From Labyrinthula sp. Ha (taxonomy: Eukaryota; Sar; Bigyra; Labyrinthulida; Labyrinthulaceae), in the NCBI GenBank assembly GCA_015227615.1, contig JAALGZ010000013.1:620001-684000 (forward strand): a stretch of DNA of 64,000 nucleotides, written 5' to 3'. Numbering within the stretch: position 1 is the stretch's first letter; each line of letters begins with the position of its first letter. The position numbers and the translations under genes were made by a program. This document shows positions 33,509 through 43,800 of the stretch, piece after piece. Below the pieces are notes generated by a model that searched no databases, had not been told where the DNA came from, and worked only from the letters and a program-made list of their open reading frames with translations.

Positions 33509-34042
33509 GATTGCTGTGAAGCAACAGTATTATGTATCGAAGTGTATTGTTAATAGTTGGTTTTTGAGGAGTTTTGAAATATATTGTGAATTATTCTTGG
33601 TTGTTATAAAAGCGCAAAACGTCCTTTAAATATTACTCTGGAAATGTAGCGAAGTTGAAAAATAATTTTCCAGTTCAGTTAGGTTTATTTTTATTCCAAA
33701 ATGTGTAAAGTAGATATTAAACACTGACCGCATATACAGAGAAGCTACAGTATGAGCACCAATTGGTTTTGAACAAAATGATAGTGAAAGTTTGAGATGC
33801 GGACAACTGCAAAACCCGCAGAGCTCATGTATAGCTATTATGTTTTCTATTGATATAATATTATTAAGAAAACCTGAGGTTTAGACAAAATGATACGTAA
33901 ATGTTAACTCTTGCTATAACAATCAACTTGAGACATTGAAAAAACATGAAAGAAATCCCAAAAGGTTATACTTAAAGATACCTCAGTAATTTATATATCA
34001 AACGCCATAGTTAATTCTTTTTACAGGGCGCAGCAAGGTTGC
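33509..34042. other. 534-bp convergent intergenic region
   Basis: Between the stops of the PSP1 gene and the secreted oxygenase-like gene. No feature seen. Confidence 0.35.
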
Positions 34043-35188
34043 TTATACGCATGATGGCGCACAGCTAGAGTCGTGTCCTGAGCACTCTGATCCAGTATTT
34101 CCAGAGATACAAACAGCATCGTCACAGTCAGCTGCCATGCACTGATGCCAGCACAGGATCTCTCCACTTGCGCAATCCTGCAAGTTTCTCTGCACCAATT
34201 CAAATCCGTAGCTGCATGCGCTGCTAGCCATATCCTGTCTTTCACTCAAGTTTCTACTCTGCGCCTGTCTCTGCATTTCACCAAAAGTCTTTCCTTGTCT
34301 TTCCAAATAACTTTCCTTTCCTGGAAGGATCATCCTACCATACCAAGATCTAACACCATCTCCACTTGGCATAGTCATGGAGTGTGGAGTTGCTCTCAAC
34401 TCTTTACTCAACTTTTCATTAACCCATTGCTCAACACCTTGCCCTACCATAAATAAAAGATCAGTGTTTTCTAAATTAGGTTCCACAATCTCTCCAGAGC
34501 TCAACTGTACCATAAACCCGTGACCTTGACCATCAAGCACCTTTCCTCCATCTACCATAAGAGCTGGAGTCAAAGCAATCATAAAACCTTGGTCAACGTG
34601 TACGTCTAAAGTACTTCCTCTCAACTTTTCGTTGTCTGGTTTGACGTAAGTGTGGAAGTGTTCAAGTTGTACACCCTTTTGCTTGATGTCCATAAAACTT
34701 TTCATAGGGTTCGATCCATCTTCTGCAGATAACAAACTTCTTCCTCCGGTTAATCCTTGTGCTGAATCAAGCTGACTAAGGAAAGCTTCAACAGTCTCAT
34801 CCACAACTCCACGGAACTCCTTCTCCAAATTATTGAATTCGACACAAGCGGGAGATGTCATTTCAGCACCGTATACAGTTTGTGCTTCACTTCCTTCAGT
34901 CTTAGACGCAAGCGTGTGTCTTACAGTTCCATCCTCAAAGGAAAACTCAAAAGCGTCCTCCATCCCTTTGCTTGCTAGAGCACAAGCAGATGCAGAAGCA
35001 AGTGCTCTTTTCTTCAACTCAGCAAAACCCGGTACGTTGGAAATAGAAAGGAGTCCCTCCGATGTTAACCCAGCGAGAATTTCTTGCTCCACAGTTGCAC
35101 CTCCTTTTTTCAGTTCCGTGAAAGAAATATCAACTGGTTCATATGCCGCAGCAAATCCGAGTACACTCAAAGTAATTGCTTTCTTCAT
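34043..35188 (-). CDS. secreted isopenicillin-N-synthase-like 2OG/Fe(II) oxygenase with Cys-rich tail
   Basis: A 381-aa protein with a signal peptide (MKKAITLSVLGFAAAYEP, cleavage near residue 15-16). The core follows the plant-type 2OG oxygenase plan: iron ligands His197 and Asp199 in LDVHVDQGFMIALTP, then LLFMVGQGVEQWVNEKL and His269 in RATPHSM (compare the family's GDxLQxWTNGxxxSTPHRV), and Arg285 in RSWYGRMILP at the cosubstrate position, though the usual R-x-S is R-x-I here. Residues ~325-381 carry nine cysteines (CWHQCMAADCDDAVC and others), probably disulfide-bonded. Secretion is unusual for this enzyme family. It is less AT-rich than its neighbours, single-exon. Activity and substrate are unknown. 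Confidence 0.75.
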   Translation of the reverse strand: MKKAITLSVLGFAAAYEPVDISFTELKKGGATVEQEILAGLTSEGLLSISNVPGFAELKKRALASASACALASKGMEDAFEFSFEDGTVRHTLASKTEGSEAQTVYGAEMTSPACVEFNNLEKEFRGVVDETVEAFLSQLDSAQGLTGGRSLLSAEDGSNPMKSFMDIKQKGVQLEHFHTYVKPDNEKLRGSTLDVHVDQGFMIALTPALMVDGGKVLDGQGHGFMVQLSSGEIVEPNLENTDLLFMVGQGVEQWVNEKLSKELRATPHSMTMPSGDGVRSWYGRMILPGKESYLERQGKTFGEMQRQAQSRNLSERQDMASSACSYGFELVQRNLQDCASGEILCWHQCMAADCDDAVCISGNTGSECSGHDSSCAPSCV

Positions 35189-38100
35189 TTGTTTTTAGTT
35201 TTTGTATTTAGGTTTGGTTTGTTACTGTCTTATTGTTGAAGCGGATATGTTCCGGGAGTAGGAACTATTTATATCTTCCCAACTGGCATATACATTTTTA
35301 CAAAAAATTAATTACAATGTTTATATATAATTCCTAAATAATTTGGCATATAATAATATATCTTTCGGCATATAGATTATCTGTGTATCGGCTGGGCGGG
35401 GTTTGAGAAAGTTGTATTATACAATGTTTACAATATATGGGCAGGTTGTACTTATAAAAAAGTGTTTCTAAAAATTTCATAGCTTCTTTAATATTTCATC
35501 CTAAAGGCATATTGACTTGTTCATTTTTTATAAAAAGAGTTCTACTTGAATAAGTGTTTTATTCAATTATGTTCATAAGTGTTGATTATTGAATGAGAAC
35601 AGAATATTCACGTAAGCTTAGTTGATAAAACAGACTTGAAGAACAAGAGCAAGTAGTAGGTCCTGGGGCAAGGAAAGAGTTATTAATTATCAAAGCTTGC
35701 AGAAATGAAAGGAAGGCTTCTTTATTATGGGTTATGAAGTTATATTATTCACAACAATAGAACTACTAGTCTGGGCTCAATAACAATTAATTAGGTTTGT
35801 TAGTTTTGGGAGCATTTTTTGCAGGGTATATACGGGTAGGTAAGAATAACTTGTTGTTATGAAAACAAGCAAAAAGTGTTCTTTTGTTTCAAAGCCCAAA
35901 GCAATACGCACTCTAAAGATCCTTTTACAAAATAAAAATCTTCAATTTGTTGCATCAAGTGGGGTACGATTCAAACTTTTAGCTAATGCCATAATACATT
36001 TGGAACTTATCCAGCTTAGTATCAATATTACTGGCGCCCTGAAAGAGTGGCTTGAGCGGACTCCTTTCCTTGAAAAATGGAATTGGATAACATACGAGTA
36101 ACATCAAGTTGTTGGCAGATGAAAGATGATTATTATCGGAATAAGTAGAACAATGGCATTCACTCATAAGAAAGTGAAACAAAGCTCGTGCTGTTTCACT
36201 TTCGACAAGAACTGCCAACAAATGTGGCTAGATATAAAAATTCTTGGTTACAGATTGGTAGTACAGGCTCGTGAATAGATGAATATATGAATTTTATGAG
36301 AACATTGCAGCCAATGGTCAAGACAGTCTTATTTGAGAATGAAGCCGTAGGGTTATTTCTATTTTGCTTGGTTAAACTGGACCAGGAAATTAAATCAAAA
36401 TAAAGCCATCTGTTCATGAACAATATCTGTCACTTTGCATTTTGTCTTACTTAGTACTATATTAGGTAGAGTATGAAAGCTACTCATATGACAGTTATTG
36501 AGAAAATGCTATTATCGAAGCATGGTTTCGCTTGTTGAATAACAGGTTGACCAGGTTGTAGTCGTTCAACACAACTTGGAGTTAGAGTAAACTGAATTCA
36601 TTTAGAGTATGCAATAGTATCTTGTCAATTGTGAAGCTAGTAATATGCCTCTATCCTTAGCGGTTCAAAGTTAACTCATTGAGCCTGCTTGCCTCATCAC
36701 AGCACTTTTCTGGGGAAAAGGGAAGTTATTTCTTATTTATAAATTTATTACGTAACGAGTTGACCTCAATTTGCTGAACTATGCCTTGGCTCTTAGCTTG
36801 AACAAGTGTAATGTCTGTATTGAAAAATAATGTAGTGAACAGTTATCAAGACCAAAAACATAGCGAAACTTTCCCTCTAATATTTGTTTCTACAGTTTCA
36901 CTTATTCTCGGAACTCATATTAAGAGTGTTATTGGGAGCCAAGTCTAAACTTTCTGTTACGAACTTTACGCCATAGTCTTTCAGATGAAGGTAGGTACAG
37001 CAAAGTATAATGATTTAGCTAACAAGCTGACTGGAATATAACTGAGTAAGCTGTTACCTATGAAACTAATCTATATTTAGAATATTTTTATGGAAGATTT
37101 TCGCTTTTTTCTGGTTATCAATTATTATCGTGAGAAAGTTGCTCCACCTAACCCTGCAGATAATAGCCTAAATTATTATTTTTTACCTTCATGAGATTCA
37201 TACATTAAATCAAAGTATATCGGCTAGTTGGATCTAGGACATATGGTTCAATAAACTTTTAATAATCAAAAATTGCCACTATTCAACCAAAGCTACACGA
37301 CAGTTATTAATCTTATAAGTAAACTAACTGTTGCAAAAAAACATAGTTTAAAGGAAATTAATATGCATCGTTAGCTACGAAGGACCAAGTGGACAATTAC
37401 TCAGTGAGCAGCAACGTGTCCGAGGTTAAGACCTAATGATAACTATATTCTTTTCTTTTGATCATTCCCTTTGGCATGCGCCGATGCATCTAGGCTATAT
37501 GTTTGCATTCCTTCTAAATTTCTCAGCCGAGTTAAAGTTTTACACTATTTAATGCTGTTGTTTCTCTAATCAGTTTGCTATAAGGTATCGATTCAATAGA
37601 CAAGAAGGTATAAAAGAGAACACAATTGCAATGAGCTGATCTGAGAAGTAGTAATATTACTATAAATTTTAGCATTGTGGCAATGTTTTATGTTGATCTT
37701 AAGCATTTGGCTTCAATAATGTCAACTGTTAGTAGCCATACTCATCGAGTTAGTATGTGTTCTTATTGAGCATAAAGGTAGCAAGTCATAAATATTTTCT
37801 TTGGCGTTCGAAAATAAATATATTAGTCATTAACAAGTGGCGCTTTAAAATGCGTTTGTTTCTATAGGAATTCATACTTGGTGCGTTGGCATTAGTCTTA
37901 AGATTCCACCAACAGCAATAAAACTGCATATAACAATAGCTATTCATGGAAGGGTTAGTAACTCATTGGACAAAATAAAAACTTATATAGTCACTCCAAA
38001 CTCAAGGAAAACTCATTAATTGCCATATCAATAGATTTCAAAGTTATGCACATAATTTTCTTTGAAACAAATCTTAAGTATACTCATCCGAGCCTAAAAG

Positions 38101-38750
38101 TGATAATGATGAGCTCAAGGATGCTTAGTAAAATATAAGTAGAAGCTAAGTTCAAGAATAAACCAGTTACAAGAGAGTCTTCCCCACTAACAATGGACTT
38201 ACCGATTATGCTTTCGCAAAATGTATAAATTCTATTTTAAAAAAGTGTTATGCATTAAATCTTCGTCCGTATCAACTCCTAATCAGTGTCTTTTATCCCC
38301 CGAAAATTAGCTCCTTAGAAATAATTATGTGAAAAAAAAAAGACGAAAAACCTTTGTAGCCCCGACATTTATATAGTACCGACTTAAAATAATAGTCCAA
38401 CTAATCGCAGTACATCGTAGCTACTGTTTATGTCTACTAGTCCTAGAGCTCCCTAATTTTTAGCTATACACATAATTTACGAGCCAGGGTTGATTTCTCT
38501 AAGCTAGTGGTATAATCAGGCTAACATTACTGGAATCACTCAGGACAAGCATTCTTTACAAAAAATAGAAGCTTTTTTCACCACAACTCCTGTGAACCTA
38601 TACCATCATCCTTAACAAAACTCGAAAGAAAAGAAAATTTTTGAATAGCAGCGAGAGGAAAAAAAGAAAGTTGAGATAAAACCCAAGCTTACATACAATA
38701 CGGGCATTTTCTATCCCTGTTTTCATACAAACCAAGTCAGCAATTGTAGC
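35189..38750. other. 3.6-kb gene-poor stretch
   Basis: Contains one possible family fragment (35859-36101). Otherwise no ORF of interest; AT-rich with no clear repeats. Confidence 0.4.
35859..36101 (+). pseudogene. possible fragment of the leucine-rich family
   Basis: ATG-initiated 80-codon ORF. Its C-terminal half (LELIQLSINITGALKEWLERTPFLEKWNW) has the same L-x-L...LxxFLERxxxLxKLxL rhythm as one unit of the 368-aa protein (IQSVSFYGDHVFENF then HHLIRFFLERNSLLRKLKL). No further in-frame family sequence follows, so it would be a remnant or a short exon. Weak evidence. Confidence 0.3.
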
Positions 38751-39410
38751 TTACTTTTGCGGCTTTCCTTCCGGTCCAAAGTCGTCCACGATAACAATTG
38801 GGTCATATTTTTCCATTTTCCCACCAGCCTTTAACACAGGCATACGTCCATTTACAGGAAATACTGGCTTTAATTCCTGTAAACGTCTCCCAACCAATAC
38901 TTCATCTTGTCCTTGGTCCTCAACGACTCTTCTTCGATGATGTCTTCCGTCATGATTGTCATGCTCATGATGTCTCTTTTCATGATCCTCATGGTCGTGA
39001 TTATGTTCTCTGCGATGATGTTCATGCTCGTGACGATGTCTTCTATCTCTTTCTCCATGATGATGGTGATCATGGCGATCGAAAGGAAATTTGTGCCTCT
39101 TCCCATTTTCGACAATCTCGCCTTCCTCATGGTCACCAAAACCGTCACCCCTAAGGTAATGAAAATCGGCCCGGCTAGCTCGTGTATCAGGGTAATCTCT
39201 ATGGTGATGATGATGCGGTCTTTGTCTGTGGGGAGGAAGGTGATGTAACTGGGGTAGGAACAAAAAAGAACTGAGGTACAGACACACTATTGTCAACAAG
39301 ATAATAGCCGTTTCGAATCTTCTTATTTTTTTCTCCAAGAATACAACTCTTTCATGTAGATCAGGGGTTTGTGCACGCAGTAATGGTTCGGAACTCTCCA
39401 TAGCTTTCAT
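38751..39410 (-). CDS. histidine-rich single-pass membrane protein (219 aa)
   Basis: ATG at 39408-39410. Residues ~18-33 are a short charged, coiled-coil-like helix, ~34-53 a membrane segment (TAIILLTIVCLYLSSFLFL), and ~55-160 extremely rich in His, with Asp, Glu and Arg (runs such as HHHHH and repeated DHxxH/HEHEHH). Such a tract could bind or buffer zinc, copper or nickel ions, as in the His-rich loops of metal transporters, but no transporter domain is present. The last ~50 residues are ordinary and conserved-looking (PVFPVNGRMPVLKAGGKMEK). It is divergent from H2A.Z. Function unknown; metal binding is inferred from composition. Confidence 0.7.
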   Translation of the reverse strand: MKAMESSEPLLRAQTPDLHERVVFLEKKIRRFETAIILLTIVCLYLSSFLFLPQLHHLPPHRQRPHHHHHRDYPDTRASRADFHYLRGDGFGDHEEGEIVENGKRHKFPFDRHDHHHHGERDRRHRHEHEHHRREHNHDHEDHEKRHHEHDNHDGRHHRRRVVEDQGQDEVLVGRRLQELKPVFPVNGRMPVLKAGGKMEKYDPIVIVDDFGPEGKPQK

Positions 39411-39659
39411 CCTTCTCTTGAATGCGTCTAGAAGTTTCAGGTCAATTTACTTACCGATTGCTGTTATTTTGGGTAGATTCCTGTATGGTGTAAGATTTAA
39501 TGGAACTATAAGGTGTCAGGGAATAAAAAACCGTTAATTCCCCAAAATATTTCAGAAAAAAACAAACAAAACAGGATATTGAAGTCCGTGAATAAAGATT
39601 GCCACACCGTACGGAAATTAGCATTAAACTCATCAAAAAATACATAACCAAGGTAAATT
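39411..39659. promoter_or_regulatory. 249-bp divergent promoter region of H2A.Z and the His-rich gene
   Basis: The only DNA between the two start codons, so both promoters are expected here. It is AT-rich; no known element is clearly visible. Confidence 0.4.
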
Positions 39660-40107
39660 ATGTCTGGAAAAGGAGGTAAAGGGGGAAAAGGTACAGTTTC
39701 GGTTTAGTTTCAAGCGTTTAGGAGGAAAAGGAGGGAAGGCGCCCACTACCAAAAGGGCTCCTCAGACTAGAAGCAGTAGGGCTGGTCTCCAGTTCCCAGT
39801 TGGTAGAGTTCATAGGCATTTGAAATCACGTGTGGCTGTAAACAATAGAGTTGGAGCAACTGCTGCTGTGTATACTGCAGCAATTCTTGAGTATCTTACT
39901 GCAGAAGTGCTAGAGCTTGCAGGGAATTGTTCAAAAGATTTCAAAGTAAAGAGGATCACCCCAAGACATATTCAACTTGCCATTAGAGGAGATGAGGAAC
40001 TTGATGGACTCATTAGAGCTACGATCGCAGGTGGTGGAGTTGTTCCAAATATTCATAAGGATCTTACGGGGAAAGAAGGAAAAAAGATGAGCAAACACTT
40101 GGCATAG
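39660..40107 (+). CDS. H2AZ: histone variant H2A.Z (two exons)
   Basis: Exons 39660-39690 and 39722-40107 join across a 31-nt GT...AG intron to give 138 aa. The start [18 protein letters not shown] is a Gly-Lys repeat typical of an acetylatable N-terminal tail. The fold region [17 protein letters not shown] and the H2A.Z-specific stretch [20 protein letters not shown] (canonical H2A has NDEELN...TIAxGGVLP) plus the histone-fold segment [20 protein letters not shown] identify it as H2A.Z, the variant placed near transcription start sites. Without the intron the gene would appear to lack its tail. The stop is 20 bp from the convergent DUF1769 gene. Confidence 0.95.
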
Positions 40108-40127
40108 TTGACTTTCTATTATGTATA

Positions 40128-40883
40128 TTATATCTTCTCCTTCAAATGGTCTTCGTGCCATATTTTAAAGTTCCAAGCATATCTGGGTTCATTCTTGTCT
40201 ACCACTTTTGCTAAGAATGATATAGGTTGACTGTTCAAGTAGCTCATCAGATCGAATTGCATCTTTGCAGCGTGAAGCTTGTAATTTTCAAGGTCCAACT
40301 TATCATTGTAAAAATCAAATGAATAGAACAAATCTTTTCGAAAGGAGAGCCCTTTGAAGTTCTTCTTTTTTGAGAAAAAAGCCTTTCTTGCGTCTGGACT
40401 TAGACCAATAAAACTTGCACCAAATAGTGAACAATCTTCCTTCAAGTTATCCGACAGGTCTATTTTAGGATCACTGAGGGAAACAGACACAATCTGAGCA
40501 GTTTGGAGCAAAGGACTTAACACAAAACTTCGATCTTTTTGCAAGCCTACCTCCATGAGCGGGGATAAAACTCGAAAAAACTTTGTAAGAACTCCACATA
40601 TCAATCTTGACGGCAACCGCAAAGGCTTATTAAACTCCTGTCCACAAAGTAAAGCATCAGCCGATAAATCCCTTTTGAATTGTCCAATTACTAGAAAACT
40701 CACCCTTCTATTTCTTCCCTGGAAATACGATTCTGTATTAGGTGTATACCCTCTGACGCGCGGATATACTCTGCCCTTAAACATCTCTGTCTCAAAGTCA
40801 AATGAAGCATCAGCTGGAAGATATACAGCATTTTCTTTTGTAGCATCTTGGAAACTGAGTTTCGTCAAACTTCTCTTTGTCAT
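40128..40883 (-). CDS. DUF1769-family protein (251 aa)
   Basis: Single-exon, ATG at 40881-40883. The protein carries the DUF1769 signature along its length: FKGRVYPRVRGYTPN, SYFQGRNRRVSFLVIGQFKR, GQEFNKPLRLPSR, SFVLSPLLQTAQ, SLFGASF, RKAFFSKKKNF, FYSFDFYNDKLDLENYKL, FDLMSYLNSQP and YAWNFKIWHEDHL. The family occurs in fungi, plants and protists and has no established function. There is no signal peptide or membrane helix. Length is normal for the family. Confidence 0.85.
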   Translation of the reverse strand: MTKRSLTKLSFQDATKENAVYLPADASFDFETEMFKGRVYPRVRGYTPNTESYFQGRNRRVSFLVIGQFKRDLSADALLCGQEFNKPLRLPSRLICGVLTKFFRVLSPLMEVGLQKDRSFVLSPLLQTAQIVSVSLSDPKIDLSDNLKEDCSLFGASFIGLSPDARKAFFSKKKNFKGLSFRKDLFYSFDFYNDKLDLENYKLHAAKMQFDLMSYLNSQPISFLAKVVDKNEPRYAWNFKIWHEDHLKEKI

Positions 40884-43800
40884 TGTTGTTTAACGGATAT
40901 GTTCTGTTCTATGTTACACTACCATCGGACATAGGAAAACTATCGGTCCGAAGGGAAGGGGTAGTACCGTTCGGGAAAAATACAGTGTAATTTCCCGTAA
41001 TCCCGGATATGAATAAATAGATTCACTATTTTTTTGGGCTAGAGAAGGAAACAAAGAATAGTTTTGTATGAGTTGAACAAAGGGGGTTTATGGAAGAGGA
41101 AACTTTTGGGTAAATAGAAAAAATTTAAGATAAAGAATTATCAAAAGAGTTACAAGACTTGGTAAAGCTGTAGAGAGAGTACGGGGAGTGGCTTCTCTTA
41201 CACCAGTGTCTGAGCTAAGTATCAATGGGGCGTTGTTGCGTTGCCAATTGTGTTGGAAAAGCTAACCCCTTTGAACCTGGTATGTTGGTAGCACTTCTAA
41301 TTAATTCATGCTCCTATTTATTCTAATCCATCAATAACATCTGCTATCCTGCACACCAGGGTTCAGAAATGTCTTTAAAAGTGACAATCGAAGGTGGGGT
41401 TGCTTGTAGCGAGATCAGATTACCAAAAAAATTCTGCTTTTCAAAATTTGCAGATTTTGAAGGATAATTTTAAGAGGAATGAGTTTAAGAGTTGCAAAAG
41501 TTAATAGTAGTACGCAGACAAGAGAGTTCTGTTAAATTCCTGATGGTCTAATAGGTTTATCTAGGAGATTTGAAGAAACTGAACATATTTCTAGAAGGGT
41601 TGTATGCTTTCTGCATTTGTATGGAAGAATTTATTGATCGAGTTTCCAGAAGGATACCCGGTGTATTGCAATTTATTCCGTTCAGGCCAGGTGTAACCCT
41701 GTGAAGCTGTGTACAATTTCTTATACTTTCTCTTCGAGTTAACTAGCATCAGCAATCCGGGGTAGTAAGAAACTCTAGCCAATAATGGTATTTCTAGTAT
41801 GTAGAAAACATGAAAAGTTAATTCTCCTTACTGGTTTTGTGATGTTGTGTTATCTAACGTATGATCATAGTGAGTCTGTCGCTTTCTCATTAATAGTTTT
41901 CTCTGCAGCGGGGGGGAGCATTCTTTGGATGGTAGTTAAGTGTTGTTGGTACTTCATGCTCCTCTAGGAATTGTTGATATTTATTATTTATTGCTGTTTC
42001 TTCTAGCCTTAGACGATGTGGTAGGTGTTTCGATGTCTAATTTTTGGAGTAAAGTCTGTTCTTCTGATTGTCTTCAACTGATTATTCAATTATTCTGTGC
42101 TTGCATTATTGGACTTCATTTTGTACAAGTCAAGGAAAGTAACCTTTGTTTAACCTATGTGTAGTTAGCACTTTGTACCACTAAAGTTTATTTTAATGTT
42201 ATTAAGTTATTTGTTAAGTCTTTATTGGTATCTGTTGTTTGTTGAATATATATTTTCATTAATTAATTATGAATAAATTACCAACTATAACCGGCTACAT
42301 ATATAAACCAAATATTTATTATCAACAGTATCAAGTGTTACTGTAAATTTTGAAGAGTAACACATTACCGGGGTGATATTTATTACCTAGATGTAACTTT
42401 CCTGTTTTTCTTTTTATCATGCTAGGTATTTCTTGGCTACAGCTGCTTGAGAACATACTTAGCATACTCAATTTTCACGAAGATATCGTTGCTCTGCTCA
42501 CAAGTATCAAATGTAACGTTGATGTATCGAAGAGTTACCACCCCTTATATTATTTGATCATCTATGGTATTATTTCTAATCGATGTAAGAGCTTCAGCGA
42601 TAAAGATAAATCCTGAATGGGTAACTCTAAGTATTATTAGTATTATTTTATTCTTCATTTTATTTTATAGTTAGGAGGAGAGGTGGTACCTGTACGAGTT
42701 ATTCAATCGAGGATATCCGAAATGCTTCTCCCATTGGGATAACTAGAATAGTTCTTGGTTTACTGATCAGTTATTTTCTATGTTATTTTAATGACTTCTA
42801 AATACAAACTACTTCATATTAACCTGACTTTACTTCTAGTATAAAACAAAACAAAACATTTGCAAATTACACAACCATGTTAGTCAGATGAATTTCTTTC
42901 TTAGTATTACAGCAATGTTTTCAAAGAGGTCTTATCAGAAACTTGTTTTTTTCCTTGACAATGCTTTCTAACGTACTGTGTTTTAGGCCATTTATGGTGT
43001 TATGAAATTTTCGACAAAAGTATATCAGTAAAATTAAAACGCCTTGCTTCGGCCTATTCAAGACAATAATGGGGTATTGATTAGGAGTTTCATACTATTT
43101 GTATTTTTGTACATCTGTAGAGGTAGGTTGTACTCTTCTCGTATTCTTCAAACGAGAGACTGTTGCATCCTTAAAAATAAAATTAAAAGAGTCCTTGGAT
43201 AAGGTAGGTAATATTTGGGAAAATTCTCTCCGATGCGTCATATACAGTTTCTTAATTCCGCGTCTTGACTTTCTGTTATGTTAAATAATGTCCCTTAGAA
43301 TCCGAATGATATGTAGAAAACTCTGAAGAATGGTGTTCATTTTTTGGGATATTATTTTGACCCAGACGGTTGTGCTTAATAACTTCATGGGCCCATAGGA
43401 GTATATATTTGCTTACCCCATCCTATTTTTGGATAGAAAAATATACATGCAGGCTTAGAACTAGTTCATGTATCTCATATAATCATTGTACTCTAGTGCA
43501 TTTTAACATTATATGAACAACGAATTCATGAATAATTTTATAATAATAGTGGACTTAACTAAGCACTTCGCTGCAGCAACCATTCTTATCATTTTAAGTG
43601 CCTTCACGGTTTAAGGACCCTTCTACGTATATTATTGAAATTTTTCCAAAAAAGGTGTTAATATAATATTTGGGTTTACTTTACTGTGGTAGTGTCAGTT
43701 CTCTTTCATAACAGATATTTGCGGGATTGTTTTTAAATATTCTCGAGAGAGGCTGATGTGTTATTCGAATATCTTCGGGCAAATTTTCAGTGCTAAAATT

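Noticed and set aside
34145-35198. Plus-strand ORFs opposite the secreted oxygenase gene
   Set aside because: Shadows of the less AT-rich coding strand.
38798-39248. Met- and Asp-rich ORFs in other frames of the His-rich gene
   Set aside because: Low-complexity shadows of the His-codon tract.
41228-41450. Possible short exon MGRCCVANCVGKANPFEPG with a ~80-nt intron
   Set aside because: The intron would be far longer than all others here, and the joined product ends after ~34 residues.
41785-42164. Two neighbouring hydrophobic plus-strand ORFs as one spliced gene
   Set aside because: Every short GT...AG join tried is out of phase or creates a stop.
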